Source: Pantoea sp. AS-PWVM4 (GTDB taxonomy: Bacteria > Pseudomonadota > Gammaproteobacteria > Enterobacterales > Enterobacteriaceae). From it: a stretch of DNA of 64,000 bases. The position numbers were made by a program, and so were the translations under genes. This document shows, piece after piece, positions 53,209-62,452 of this stretch. The notes below the pieces were generated by a model. It had not been told where the DNA came from and did no database searches. It saw nothing but the letters and a program-made list of their open reading frames with translations. How positions within the stretch are numbered: position 1 is the stretch's first letter; each line of letters starts with the position of its first letter. The DNA is taken from assembly GCF_000468095.1 (NCBI RefSeq), contig NZ_ASZC01000006.1, positions 62,001 to 126,000 on the forward strand, given 5' to 3'.

Positions 53209-54724
53209 GCTGCGCCTCCGTGGCGTTTTCGTGTTCAAGGAAAGTGGCAAAGGCTGGCGTGGTCGGGTTTTTCAGGATCGCTGGTGGCCCTTCTTCAATC
53301 AGCGCGCCGTTTTGCAGAAACACCACGCGATCAGCGACGCCAGCGGCAAAAGCAATATCGTGGGTGCTGATGATCATGGTGATACCGGTTTGCGCCAGGC
53401 TGCGCATGGTCTGGTTCACTTCTCGCACCAGTTCGGGGTCGAGCGCCGAGGTCGGTTCATCAAACAGCAGGATTTGTGGTTCGGCGGCGAGGGCGCGGGC
53501 AATGCCGACACGTTGCTTCTGCCCGCCGGACAATTCATGCGGTAGCGAAGCCGCAAAATCACCAAGGCCGACCATTTTCAGTGCGCGCATTGCTTTGGCG
53601 CGTGCCACTTCCGGCTGCGCACCCTGGACGCGCAGCAAAATGCTCATCACGTTTTCCAGCGCGGTGAGGTGATCGAACAAGGCGAAGTGCTGAAACACAA
53701 TGCCGATGCCTGATTTGGCGCGGTTAACGGGCAGGTGACGCTGCGCCAGCGGCTTACCGTTGGCATCGGTGCCCATAAAATGCCCTTCGGTCTGAATGGT
53801 GCCCTTCAGGCGCGGCGTCAGCGCCAGAATCGATTTCAGCAGCGTACTTTTACCGGAACCAGAACGGCCCAGCAGTACCACCACTTCGCCACGACGCACG
53901 GTGAGCGACAGGTCGTTCAGAACGGTTTTCCCGGCGTATTCGACGCACAGATTATCGATTTCCAGTACCGGCGCGGCGGTTTGCGTATCCCAACGGCGTT
54001 TCGGCAGGTGCATCGGCGTGATGTCGGCTTCCTGCGGCAGCGATGCCAGTCGGGCGCGGGCGCGACGGGCGCGCTCGTCGAGGTTATAGAATTTCTCCAT
54101 CCACCACTGACCACCGGCCAGCAGCGTGGAGAGGATCAGATAGATACCGCCGGAAGCGACCAGCACCGGGATAAACAGGAAGTTTTGCGACACAATTGCC
54201 TGGCCGCGCATGGTCAGTTCATTGACGCCCACCACCGAGGCCAGCGAGGTGGATTTCAGCAGGCCAACGGTTTCGTTGCCCATCGTCGGCAGGATGGCGC
54301 GCAATGCCTGCGGGATCACCACATGGATCATCTCTTTAGTACGCGAGTAACCAAACGCCTGCGCCGCCATGCTTTGGTCGCGATCGGTTGCCATAATGCC
54401 GCCACGAATGATTTCGGCGCAGAAGGCGGTTTCGTTAATCATCAATGCCAGCAACGCGCTGGTGAACGGACTGAAGCGCAAGCCAAATTCCGGCAGCACG
54501 TTGTACAGCAGGATCAGTTGCAGCAGCACCGGGGTGCCGCGCAGTGTATAGATATAAATCTTCACCGGTAAGCGAATAAACAGATACTTAGAGGTGCTGG
54601 CCAGCGCCAGGAAAAAACCAATCACAATGCCGCCCGCTAACGCGCCGACCAGCAGTTCAACTGCGATCACGGCGCCCTGCCAGAGATAAGGCAGGGTTAA
54701 ATATTTTAAGAAATCATCCACCAC
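53195..54724 (-). CDS. Fused polar-amino-acid ABC permease and ATPase
   Basis: 509 residues combining two proteins that are usually separate. Residues 1-220 are a HisM/GlnP-type permease with several membrane helices and the EAA loop AAQAFGYSRTKEMIHVVIPQALRAILP. Residues about 250-500 are an ATPase with Walker A GRSGSGKST, signature LSGGQKQRVGIARAL, Walker B ILLFDEPTSALD and the H-loop STHDIAFA. The linker is basic (RARRARARL). It would import an amino-acid-like solute at the inner membrane with the binding protein encoded 30 bases upstream. The natural fusion guarantees 1:1 stoichiometry. Confidence 0.92.
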   Translation of the reverse strand: MVDDFLKYLTLPYLWQGAVIAVELLVGALAGGIVIGFFLALASTSKYLFIRLPVKIYIYTLRGTPVLLQLILLYNVLPEFGLRFSPFTSALLALMINETAFCAEIIRGGIMATDRDQSMAAQAFGYSRTKEMIHVVIPQALRAILPTMGNETVGLLKSTSLASVVGVNELTMRGQAIVSQNFLFIPVLVASGGIYLILSTLLAGGQWWMEKFYNLDERARRARARLASLPQEADITPMHLPKRRWDTQTAAPVLEIDNLCVEYAGKTVLNDLSLTVRRGEVVVLLGRSGSGKSTLLKSILALTPRLKGTIQTEGHFMGTDANGKPLAQRHLPVNRAKSGIGIVFQHFALFDHLTALENVMSILLRVQGAQPEVARAKAMRALKMVGLGDFAASLPHELSGGQKQRVGIARALAAEPQILLFDEPTSALDPELVREVNQTMRSLAQTGITMIISTHDIAFAAGVADRVVFLQNGALIEEGPPAILKNPTTPAFATFLEHENATEAQHANA

Positions 54725-54754
54725 ACTATCTCCGGCAGGCTTTCAGGAACGTAA

Positions 54755-55645
54755 TTAACCGCGGGCAACCACCGGGCGTTCGGCGCTGCTGCCCTGGCCC
54801 CAGTAATCGAGCAGTTTTTTCTGTGCGCCGCTTTCCTGAATCACCTTCATGGCATCCAGCACCGCGCTGCGCAGCGTGGCGTTATCTTTGGCAATCGGGA
54901 AGCCAACCATAATCGGCAGATCCACGGTGAAGGCACTGTCCAGCGTGCCATCAGCTTTGGCGATGGCGCGGGCTGAACCGGCTTCGGTCAGGTAAACGTC
55001 GGCACGACCGCTTTTCACTGCCTGGATGCTGTTGTCGGTGTTCTGCACCATCAGCATGCTGACTTCCGGTTTCCCGGCGGCGGTGCATTTGGCGCTCTGC
55101 TCTGGTACCAGTTTGTTGGCTTCATAGGTGCCTGCGGCAGCGGCGACGGTTTTGCCACACAGATCATCAACGCTGTTGATTTTCTTCGGGTTACCTTTGG
55201 CGACCACGGAACCATCCTGCACCTGTACCGACGCAACGAAGGCGATTTGCTTCAGGCGCTCATCGGTGACGTACAGCATCGGGCCGATATCAGCCCGGCC
55301 ACTGGCGATGGAGGTCAGCAGCACGTTGAACGAACCGTTCTGGTAGCTGTGTTTTGCGCCGAGACAACTGCTGATACGTTCGAACAGCGAAGGATCAAGA
55401 CCTTCAATGATGCTGGGATCTTTCTCTGACGGCGCTTCAAACCCTTTGGTGTAGCCACCAAGGCCAACCACCAGATCTTTGCCTTTCAGTGACGGATATT
55501 TGGTTTGCAGCGTTTTGCACTGCGTCATGGCGGCGAAGTCGCTGGCGCTGGGTTTGATCGGATCAGTGGCCGCATGGGCGCTGGACAGGCCAGCCAGCAA
55601 AGTGCCGGTCAGGCCAGATAACAAAGCGAGGCGTGCAAATTTCAT
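54755..55645 (-). CDS. Periplasmic amino-acid-type solute-binding protein
   Basis: 296 residues from the ATG at 55645. The signal peptide (MKFARLALLSGLTGTLLAGLSSAHA) is cleaved before ATDPIKP. The mature protein belongs to the bac_3 family: LVVGLGGYTKGFEAPSEKDPSIIEGLDPSLFERISSCLG, NVLLTSIASGRADIGP, a second-lobe region DLCGKTVAAAAGTYEANKLVPEQSAKC, SIQAVKSGRADVYLTEAG. Cysteine pairs may form disulphides. It delivers ligand to the fused permease-ATPase downstream. A 121-base gap with one repeat arm separates it from the dehydrogenase gene upstream. The ligand is unknown. Confidence 0.9.
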   Translation of the reverse strand: MKFARLALLSGLTGTLLAGLSSAHAATDPIKPSASDFAAMTQCKTLQTKYPSLKGKDLVVGLGGYTKGFEAPSEKDPSIIEGLDPSLFERISSCLGAKHSYQNGSFNVLLTSIASGRADIGPMLYVTDERLKQIAFVASVQVQDGSVVAKGNPKKINSVDDLCGKTVAAAAGTYEANKLVPEQSAKCTAAGKPEVSMLMVQNTDNSIQAVKSGRADVYLTEAGSARAIAKADGTLDSAFTVDLPIMVGFPIAKDNATLRSAVLDAMKVIQESGAQKKLLDYWGQGSSAERPVVARG

Positions 55646-55724
55646 AATAAGGTTCCCCTGGTGCATGGTGAATGGTTAAGCGATGACCTTCTGATTTATG
55701 AACTTTTTGGTGCTGTTTTAAATT

Positions 55725-55747
55725 CGCGCGATAAATCGCGCCGCTAC
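55725..55747. repeat. REP-like element, copy H (single arm)
   Basis: One arm, GCGCGATAAATCGCGCCGC continuing to TAC, in the gap between the dehydrogenase and binding-protein genes. The opposite arm is absent. Confidence 0.85.
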
Positions 55748-55766
55748 GGATGGAATTCCGCAGGTT

Positions 55767-56738
55767 TTAATATCCGCGTGCGATATCCACCTGATTGCGC
55801 AGCGCCCGACCACTGCGGAAGCGCACCAGGTTATCGATAAACACCTCAAGGCAACCCTCAAGGTAAGCGGCGTGATCGTCGAGGCTACAGTGCGGCGTCA
55901 TCACCACACCGGGGGTGTGCCACAGCGGGTCGTCAGTGGGGAGCGGTTCCTGCGGATAGACATCCAGTACCGCGCCTGCCAGTTCGCCTGCGTTTAACTT
56001 CTCGCGCATCGCGTTGTAATCAAACACATCGGCGCGACCAACAATCACAATCCCCGCCCGCTTCGGCAGCAGGTCGAGACGGCGACGATCCAATAACCGG
56101 CGGGTTTGCGCCGTCAGTGGCAGCGTTGATACCAACACATCCACCTGCGGCAGCACTTCATCGATGGCATCGATGCTGATGCAGCGTTCCACCGGAGCGC
56201 TACATTCGCCGCTGCGCGTGACGCCAACCACGCGATAACCCTGCGCCGTCAGCAACCGGGCCGCTGCGGAGCCGATGCCGCCCACACCCAGCAGCAGCAC
56301 GGTTTTGCCCCGCGCACAGCCACCGAAGCTCGGACGCCATAACCGCTGGGCCTGATCCTGAAGAAATCCAGGGATGCCGAAGTTAAACATCAGCGCCGCC
56401 ATCAAAATAAATTCCGCGCCTTTGTCGCCATGTACCCCCGAGGCGTTGGTCAGCGTCACGCCTTGTGGCAAATGAGGCAGCCACTGCTCGACACCCGCTG
56501 ACATCACCTGTACCCAACTGAGGCGAGGGGCTGCGAACTGGTCGAGCGCCAGCTTGCGCCCGGCCCACAGAATGTCGGCATTCGCGAGGAAGGTGGCGCT
56601 GTGCGTGGCGTCGCTGTTTTCGGTCAGCGTGAAGTGGCTCCACAGTTGCGGGTGTGTCTCCAGCCGCTGACGCAGCAGTTCAACGGGGAGTTGCAGTGCA
56701 TCCGGGCCGTTGGCATCGTTTTCAATATGGATATGCAT
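55767..56738 (-). CDS. D-2-hydroxyacid dehydrogenase family protein
   Basis: 323 residues. The NAD(P) Rossmann motif is GKTVLLLGVGGIGSAAARLL near 143-162. The catalytic Arg lies in VGRADVF, Glu in LDVYPQEPLP and His in TPHCSLDDH, so the triad is intact. The overall spacing resembles GhrA/phosphoglycerate-dehydrogenase-like reductases. It would interconvert a 2-oxoacid and a D-2-hydroxyacid in the cytoplasm. It starts 9 bases after ridA, making the two a coupled pair. Since the FMN enzyme in the same cluster looks unable to oxidise hydroxyacids in the normal way, this is the only obvious hydroxyacid redox enzyme of the set. Confidence 0.88.
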   Translation of the reverse strand: MHIHIENDANGPDALQLPVELLRQRLETHPQLWSHFTLTENSDATHSATFLANADILWAGRKLALDQFAAPRLSWVQVMSAGVEQWLPHLPQGVTLTNASGVHGDKGAEFILMAALMFNFGIPGFLQDQAQRLWRPSFGGCARGKTVLLLGVGGIGSAAARLLTAQGYRVVGVTRSGECSAPVERCISIDAIDEVLPQVDVLVSTLPLTAQTRRLLDRRRLDLLPKRAGIVIVGRADVFDYNAMREKLNAGELAGAVLDVYPQEPLPTDDPLWHTPGVVMTPHCSLDDHAAYLEGCLEVFIDNLVRFRSGRALRNQVDIARGY

Positions 56739-56747
56739 CGCCGCTCC

Positions 56748-57140
56748 TTAACGCATCGCGGTGACTTCCATCTCGACCAGCAGGTCAGGATGGTTGAGTT
56801 GAATGCCGACGGTGGCGCGCGCCGGGAACGGGAACGAGAAAAATTCGCTGTACGCCTCGTTCATGGCGGCAAAGGTGCTGAGGTCGGTGAGAAAAATGGT
56901 CACGCGCACCACGTTGTCGAAAGTCATCTGTGCGGCGCTTAACAGGTCGCCAACATTCTTCAACACCTGACGGGTCTGGCTGGCGATATCGTTACCGATG
57001 ATCTGGCCGCTATAGGGATCAATCGCGACCTGGCCGGAGATAAACAGCATCGGCTCATGCAATACGGCGGCAGAGAGCGGTGCTGGCCCCATCGGGCGGT
57101 CGTTGGCATTCATGCCGGGATAGGCAATCGCGGTTTTCAT
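56748..57140 (-). CDS. RidA-family enamine/imine deaminase
   Basis: 130 residues from the ATG at 57140; a TTG two codons upstream is ignored. The trimeric RidA/YjgF fold is recognisable by PLSAAVLHEPMLFISGQVAIDPYSG, QTRQVLKNVGDLLSAAQMTFDNVVRVTIFLTDL, and the active-site Arg in PARATVGIQLNHPDLLVEMEV with the following Glu. RidA proteins hydrolyse reactive 2-aminoacrylate-like enamines released by PLP enzymes. This copy is the first gene of the catabolic cluster and so probably serves a pathway that releases an imine, rather than being the housekeeping RidA. Confidence 0.9.
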   Translation of the reverse strand: MKTAIAYPGMNANDRPMGPAPLSAAVLHEPMLFISGQVAIDPYSGQIIGNDIASQTRQVLKNVGDLLSAAQMTFDNVVRVTIFLTDLSTFAAMNEAYSEFFSFPFPARATVGIQLNHPDLLVEMEVTAMR

Positions 57141-57175
57141 GGTCAAATTCTCATCAAATTCGTTTCACCGCAATT

Positions 57176-57185
57176 TCGTATACGA
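57176..57185. promoter_or_regulatory. GntR-type operator 1 (TCGTATACGA)
   Basis: A perfect 10-bp palindrome 36 bases upstream of the ridA start. It shares its core with a second copy 158 bases further upstream. FCD-type GntR regulators commonly bind GTATAC-centred sites. Confidence 0.7.
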
Positions 57186-57331
57186 TTATACAAGTGTCAA
57201 TGTGCGATTTTTGACCATGAGGTAAAAAAGGTGATGTGCATCACGAAGTGGTGCAGATGTGGTATGTATTTATCTGTATGATTTTAAATCATTAAAATTA
57301 GTTTTTGGGCGGGATGTAATGGCGTGTCTGT

Positions 57332-57345
57332 AATCGTATACGATT
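57332..57345. promoter_or_regulatory. GntR-type operator 2 (AATCGTATACGATT)
   Basis: A perfect 14-bp palindrome containing the same TCGTATACGA core. It lies between the catabolic cluster and glyQ, about 190 bases upstream of ridA. The rest of the 335-base gap (57141-57475) is AT-rich with no gene. Confidence 0.7.
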
Positions 57346-57403
57346 TTCTTATTGTTGCGTTTTAACGGTTTTTACCCGCGATGCCACCGTCAGGATTTCC
57401 GGC

Positions 57404-57431
57404 TGCACATTGCGCGACCAAAGGGTATACT
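57404..57431 (+). promoter_or_regulatory. Probable glyQS promoter
   Basis: TGCACA at 57404-57409 and TATACT at 57426-57431 with a 16-base spacer give four and five matches to the sigma-70 hexamers, and stand about 45 bases before glyQ. Confidence 0.5.
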
Positions 57432-57475
57432 GTCGCACTCTTTTTTAATCCACCCGTATCGCGTGCGAATTCAAC

Positions 57476-58387
57476 ATGCAAAAGTTTGATACCAAGACCT
57501 TTCAGGGCCTGATCCTGACCTTGCAGGATTACTGGGCGCGTCAGGGCTGCACCATCGTCCAACCGCTGGACATGGAAGTGGGCGCTGGCACCTCTCACCC
57601 GATGACTTGCCTGCGCGCATTAGGGCCAGAGCCAATTGCTGCTGCTTATGTGCAGCCGTCACGTCGTCCGACCGATGGACGCTACGGTGAAAACCCGAAC
57701 CGTTTACAGCACTACTACCAGTTCCAGGTGATCATCAAACCTTCACCGGACAACATTCAGGAGCTGTACCTTGGGTCGCTGAAAGAGCTGGGTATCGATC
57801 CGACCGTACACGACATTCGCTTCGTGGAAGACAACTGGGAAAACCCGACGCTGGGTGCCTGGGGTCTTGGCTGGGAAGTGTGGCTCAACGGCATGGAAGT
57901 GACGCAGTTCACCTACTTCCAGCAGGTCGGCGGTCTGGAGTGTAAGCCGGTGACTGGCGAGATCACCTACGGTCTGGAGCGTCTGGCGATGTATATCCAG
58001 GGCGTGGACAGCGTCTACGATCTCACCTGGAGCGACGGCGCGCTGGGCAAAACCACCTACGGTGATGTGTTCCACCAGAACGAAGTGGAGCAGTCAACTT
58101 ACAACTTCGAATACGCTGATGTGGACTTCCTCTTCACCTGCTTCGAGCAGTACGAGAAAGAAGCGCAGCACCTGCTGGCGCTGGAAAAACCACTGCCGTT
58201 GCCGGCGTATGAGCGCATCCTGAAAGCCGCGCACAGCTTTAACCTGCTGGACGCGCGTAAGGCGATCTCGGTCACCGAGCGTCAGCGCTACATTCTGCGC
58301 ATTCGCACCCTGACCAAAGCCGTGGCAGAAGCCTACTACGCCTCCCGTGAGGCGCTGGGCTTCCCGATGTGCAATAACAACAAGTAA
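57476..58387 (+). CDS. glyQ: Glycyl-tRNA synthetase alpha subunit
   Basis: 303 residues, matching E. coli GlyQ across its length: [79 protein letters not shown] with class II motif 2 arginines, and [29 protein letters not shown] with motif 3. It forms the alpha2beta2 tetramer with GlyS and activates glycine with ATP. It is followed after 9 bases by glyS. Confidence 0.98.
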   Translation: MQKFDTKTFQGLILTLQDYWARQGCTIVQPLDMEVGAGTSHPMTCLRALGPEPIAAAYVQPSRRPTDGRYGENPNRLQHYYQFQVIIKPSPDNIQELYLGSLKELGIDPTVHDIRFVEDNWENPTLGAWGLGWEVWLNGMEVTQFTYFQQVGGLECKPVTGEITYGLERLAMYIQGVDSVYDLTWSDGALGKTTYGDVFHQNEVEQSTYNFEYADVDFLFTCFEQYEKEAQHLLALEKPLPLPAYERILKAAHSFNLLDARKAISVTERQRYILRIRTLTKAVAEAYYASREALGFPMCNNNK

Positions 58388-58396
58388 GAGGCAGCC

Positions 58397-60466
58397 ATGA
58401 CCGATAAAACTTTCCTGGTGGAAATTGGCACCGAAGAGTTGCCTCCGAAAGCGCTACGCAGCCTGGCGGAAGCCTTTGCTGCGCACGTTACCGCTGAACT
58501 GGATGCCGCCGGACTGGCGCATGGTGAGGTGAGCTGGTTCGCTGCTCCGCGTCGTCTGGCGCTGAAAGTGGCAAGCCTGGCGGCTGCACAGCCGGATCGC
58601 GAAGTTGAAAAACGTGGCCCGGCTATCGCCGCTGCGTTTGATGCTGATGGCAATGCCACCAAAGCCGCTGAAGGCTGGGCGCGTGGTAACGGCATCACCG
58701 TTGATCAGGCTGAGCGTCTGAGCACCGATAAAGGCGAATGGCTGGTATATCGTGCGCAGGTGCAGGGCGAAAGCGCCCAGACGCTGCTGCCTGCGATGAT
58801 CGCGACCGCGCTCAGTAAGCTGCCGATCCCGAAACTGATGCGCTGGGGTGCCAGTGACGTGCAGTTTGTGCGTCCGGTGCACACCGTTACGCTGCTGCTG
58901 GGTGATGAGCTGATCCCGGCTACCATTCTCGGAATTCAGTCCGATCGCGTGATCCGTGGTCACCGTTTTATGGGCGAGCCAGAAATTACCCTCGACCATG
59001 CCGATCAGTACCCGCAACTGCTGCTGGAACGCGGCAAGGTCGTGGCGGATTACGCGGCCCGTAAAGCACAGATCAAAGCCGATGCCGAGCAAGCGGCGCT
59101 GAAGCTGGGCGGCAATGCTGACCTGAGCGACAGCCTGCTGGAAGAAGTGACTTCGCTGGTGGAGTGGCCAGTGGTACTGACCGCCACGTTCGAAGAGAAG
59201 TTCCTCGCCGTACCGGCAGAAGCACTGGTGTACACCATGAAAGGTGACCAGAAATACTTCCCGGTTTACGCCAACGACGGCAAATTGCTGCCGAACTTCA
59301 TCTTCGTTGCCAACATTGAATCCAGCGATCCGCAGCAGATTATCTCCGGTAACGAGAAGGTGGTGCGCCCGCGTCTGGCCGATGCTGAGTTCTTCTTCAA
59401 TACCGACCGCAAAAAGCGTCTGGAAGATCATCTGCCGCGTCTGGAAACCGTGCTGTTCCAGAAAGAGCTGGGTACGCTGCGTGATAAAACCGACCGTATT
59501 CAGGCGTTGGCTGGCTGGATTGCCGCGCAAATCGGTGCTGATGTGAATCACGCGACCCGTGCTGGCCTGCTGTCCAAATGCGACCTGATGACCAACATGG
59601 TGTTCGAGTTCACCGACACCCAGGGTGTGATGGGCATGCATTACGCGCGTCATGATGGCGAAGCGGAAGATGTGGCGGTGGCGCTGAATGAACAGTATCA
59701 ACCGCGCTTTGCCGGTGATGCACTGCCGTCCAACCCGGTTGCCTGTGCCGTAGCGATTGCCGACAAAATGGATACCCTGGCGGGCATCTTCGGGATTGGT
59801 CAGCACCCGAAAGGCGATAAAGACCCGTTCGCGCTGCGCCGTGCTGCGCTGGGTGTGCTGCGTATTATCGTGGAGAAGAATCTGCCGCTCGATCTGCAAA
59901 CCCTCACCGAGGAAGCCGTGCGTCTGTACGGCAGCAAGCTGAGCAATGCGAAGGTTGTGGATGATGTGATCGACTTTATGCTGGGTCGTTTCCGTACCTG
60001 GTATCAGGAAGAAGGCCACAGCGTGGACACCATTCAGGCGGTGCTGGCACGTCGTCCGACCCGTCCGGCAGATTTCGATGCCCGCATGAAGGCGGTTTCG
60101 CACTTCCGTACGCTGGAAGCGGCAACCACGCTGGCAGCAGCCAACAAGCGTGTTTCCAACATTCTGGCGAAATCGACCGAAACCCTGAACGACAGCGTGC
60201 AGGCTTCGTTGCTGAAAGAGAACGAAGAGATCCAACTGGCAACCTTCGTGACGGCCCTGAGCAGCAAACTGCAACCGTACTTCGCAGAAGGCCGCTATCA
60301 GGATGCGTTGATTGAACTGGCGCAACTGCGTGAATCGGTCGATAACTTCTTCGACAAAGTGATGGTCAACGCGGATGACCAGGCGGTACGTATTAACCGT
60401 CTGACGCTGCTGGCCCAACTGCGCGAGCTGTTCCTGCAAGTGGCGGATATTTCGCTGTTGCAGTAA
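58397..60466 (+). CDS. glyS: Glycyl-tRNA synthetase beta subunit
   Basis: 689 residues, the normal length. The N-terminus [29 protein letters not shown], the internal HD-like region ([24 protein letters not shown]) and the C-terminal DALR-type anticodon-binding region ([29 protein letters not shown]) are all typical. It recognises tRNA-Gly and completes the synthetase with GlyQ. AGAGGCAGCC precedes the ATG. A perfect terminator follows 19 bases after the stop. Codon use is strongly biased, as expected for a highly expressed gene. Confidence 0.98.
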   Translation: MTDKTFLVEIGTEELPPKALRSLAEAFAAHVTAELDAAGLAHGEVSWFAAPRRLALKVASLAAAQPDREVEKRGPAIAAAFDADGNATKAAEGWARGNGITVDQAERLSTDKGEWLVYRAQVQGESAQTLLPAMIATALSKLPIPKLMRWGASDVQFVRPVHTVTLLLGDELIPATILGIQSDRVIRGHRFMGEPEITLDHADQYPQLLLERGKVVADYAARKAQIKADAEQAALKLGGNADLSDSLLEEVTSLVEWPVVLTATFEEKFLAVPAEALVYTMKGDQKYFPVYANDGKLLPNFIFVANIESSDPQQIISGNEKVVRPRLADAEFFFNTDRKKRLEDHLPRLETVLFQKELGTLRDKTDRIQALAGWIAAQIGADVNHATRAGLLSKCDLMTNMVFEFTDTQGVMGMHYARHDGEAEDVAVALNEQYQPRFAGDALPSNPVACAVAIADKMDTLAGIFGIGQHPKGDKDPFALRRAALGVLRIIVEKNLPLDLQTLTEEAVRLYGSKLSNAKVVDDVIDFMLGRFRTWYQEEGHSVDTIQAVLARRPTRPADFDARMKAVSHFRTLEAATTLAAANKRVSNILAKSTETLNDSVQASLLKENEEIQLATFVTALSSKLQPYFAEGRYQDALIELAQLRESVDNFFDKVMVNADDQAVRINRLTLLAQLRELFLQVADISLLQ

Positions 60467-60485
60467 CGCGAGCCAGGTTGTTACT

Positions 60486-60517
60486 AAAAGGGACGAGAAA
60501 TCGTCCCTTTTGTTTTT
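60486..60517 (+). terminator. Rho-independent terminator of glyQS
   Basis: A perfect 11-bp stem AAAAGGGACGA/TCGTCCCTTTT with a GAAA tetraloop is followed by GTTTTT. Confidence 0.93.
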
Positions 60518-60519
60518 CC

Positions 60520-60587
60520 GTAGCGGCGCGATTTATCGCGCGATTTTTTGTTCTGTGCATTAATTGCGCGATAAATCGCGCCGCTAC
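60520..60587. repeat. REP-like palindromic element, copy I
   Basis: Arms GTAGCGGCGCGATTTATCGC and its complement ending GCGCCGCTAC are separated by about 24 bases. The element starts 2 bases after the glyQS terminator, and its last arm contains the stop codon of selB (TAG from the GTAG end). Confidence 0.92.
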
Positions 60588-62452
60588 GAAATTGCGTGTT
60601 CGGAGGAACAGGCGTTAAACAACCGCGCATCGCGCAGCAGGTGCTCATTGCCGCGACGGCGGGTAAAACCGCTGCGGTCAAAGAATTCCAGAATCTGCAC
60701 CGCCACTTTACGCCCGGTGCCAAGCTGGTTGCGGAAATCGGCGGCGGTGGTGCTGCCGCCCAGCGCAGCGCGTTGGCGAATCAGATCGGCGAAGATCTGG
60801 ATCTGGTCGCTGCGGTAGTAGCGATCACGCACGATCGCCGTGATATGACCGAGCCGTGCCGCAGTCAGCAGCAGGGCGCGAACCGTCAGTTCATCCTGCT
60901 GGAGTGCGGAGGCAATATCCCGCACCCAAAGTGGCTGGTCGGCAAACAGCGGCCCAGCCTGCTGCCATAACATCTCTTCCTGCGGGTTAAAGCGCGGTTC
61001 GAAGTTGGGGAGGTGCAACCAGCCGTGGCGTTGCTGAATCACCCCTTGCGCCAGCATCTGCTCGATTAACGCCAACACCAGCCCGGCCGGGGCCTGTGGC
61101 AGCGCAATGCGCCGTAGGCGATCGTGACCAATACCCGGTTGTTCCTGGTGCTGCTGGTGAAAATGCGCCAGCGCGTCACACAATTGCTGCTGCCAGCGGC
61201 TGGCCTGGGCCGGGTCCATCAACGCATGATGTAAACGCACCGGGGCAATACGGGCGAGCAGGGCATCCATCGAGGTCGGGGTCAGCTGTCGCGCCCAGGC
61301 CAGTTCACTGTCGTCAGCCGGTTGATGCCTGAGATGGGCGCGCAGGTTGGTTTCATCATCATCAGACAGCGCCAGCTGCTCAAGCCAGGTCAGGTAATCG
61401 GGCTGGCGTTTACCGCGTTTTTTGCTGTTCAGCAGAATCACCCGTCCACCCGCCAGCGTGTGCTGCGCGTTGCTGTCGCGAATGATCAGATGATCATTAT
61501 CCGCCAGCCACAGTGGGGTGCTGAGAACCAGTTCTCCCAGCTGTTCGCTGAGTAAGGTTAAACGGCCAGTGACATGGCTGGCGGCGTGATGGATATGTAC
61601 CGGTTGAGACGCATTTTTCTGGGGGTGCAGCAGGTTAAGCGCCACCGTGAGTCGCGTGGTGCCCTGGTCCTGCTGCTGACTCAGCAACCAGTCACCTCGG
61701 GTGATTTGCGCTTTTTCCACCTCGCCAACAATATTTAAGGCGATACGTTGCCCGGCCTGTGCGTGACTCACGGCCTGGTTCTGCGCATGCAGGGCGCGCA
61801 CGCGCACCGGTTGGTTGACGCCGGTCAGCCACAGGGTATCGCCGATGTGGACTTCTCCGGCCAGCGCCGTACCCGTCACCACCAGCCCGGTGCCCTTGAG
61901 GGTAAAAGCACGATCGATGGCGAGGCGAAAACGGTAGCGGGGAGTAAACGGGGGTTCCGTCAGCCCAATCAGATGCTGGCGCAGGGCATCAATACCTTGC
62001 AACGTGGTGCTGCTGGTAACAAATTGCGCGGCATCAGGCCAGCCCAGCTGTTGCGTGAGCTGCGCGACCTGCTGCTGCACTTCGTCAATGCGTGCGCCGT
62101 CGACCCGATCCGCTTTGGTCAACGCCACGCTAAGTGGCGGTTGCCCGGCGAGGCTCAGTAGCTGCAAATGTTCACGCGTTTGCGGCATCACACCATCGTC
62201 ACAGGCCACCACCAGCAACGCATGGTGGATGCCGCCGATGCCCGCCAGCATATTGGCGAGAAACTTCTCATGGCCTGGCACATCAATAAAACCGATCACC
62301 CGGCCATCGGGTTGCGGCCAGTAAGCATATCCGAGGTCGATGGTCATGCCTCGTCGTTGTTCTTCTGGCAGACGGTCAGCATTGATGCCGGTCAGCGCCT
62401 GTAGCAGCGCGGTTTTGCCATGATCAACATGTCCGGCGGTGGCGATGATCAT
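60584..62452 (-). CDS. selB: Selenocysteine-specific elongation factor SelB
   Basis: 622 residues. The GTPase domain begins at residue 1 with GHVDHGKT, followed by DLGYAYW (switch region), DVPGHE (G3) and LTKADR (G4). EF-Tu-like domains II and III follow, then four C-terminal winged helices (about 380-615) that bind the SECIS hairpin, ending with [33 protein letters not shown]. It brings Sec-tRNA to UGA codons. It starts inside selA with a 4-base overlap (ATGA), so the pair is translationally coupled. The last codon and stop sit in a palindromic repeat. Confidence 0.97.
   Translation of the reverse strand: MIIATAGHVDHGKTALLQALTGINADRLPEEQRRGMTIDLGYAYWPQPDGRVIGFIDVPGHEKFLANMLAGIGGIHHALLVVACDDGVMPQTREHLQLLSLAGQPPLSVALTKADRVDGARIDEVQQQVAQLTQQLGWPDAAQFVTSSTTLQGIDALRQHLIGLTEPPFTPRYRFRLAIDRAFTLKGTGLVVTGTALAGEVHIGDTLWLTGVNQPVRVRALHAQNQAVSHAQAGQRIALNIVGEVEKAQITRGDWLLSQQQDQGTTRLTVALNLLHPQKNASQPVHIHHAASHVTGRLTLLSEQLGELVLSTPLWLADNDHLIIRDSNAQHTLAGGRVILLNSKKRGKRQPDYLTWLEQLALSDDDETNLRAHLRHQPADDSELAWARQLTPTSMDALLARIAPVRLHHALMDPAQASRWQQQLCDALAHFHQQHQEQPGIGHDRLRRIALPQAPAGLVLALIEQMLAQGVIQQRHGWLHLPNFEPRFNPQEEMLWQQAGPLFADQPLWVRDIASALQQDELTVRALLLTAARLGHITAIVRDRYYRSDQIQIFADLIRQRAALGGSTTAADFRNQLGTGRKVAVQILEFFDRSGFTRRRGNEHLLRDARLFNACSSEHAIS

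Noticed and set aside
58454..60439. 661-residue open frame antisense to glyS
   Set aside because: It mirrors a highly codon-biased gene, has no recognisable domain and lacks a ribosome site; it is a compositional shadow.
1700..60587. CRISPR-like repeats
   Set aside because: The repeats are palindromic, widely spaced single elements between unrelated genes, not a regular array with unique spacers.
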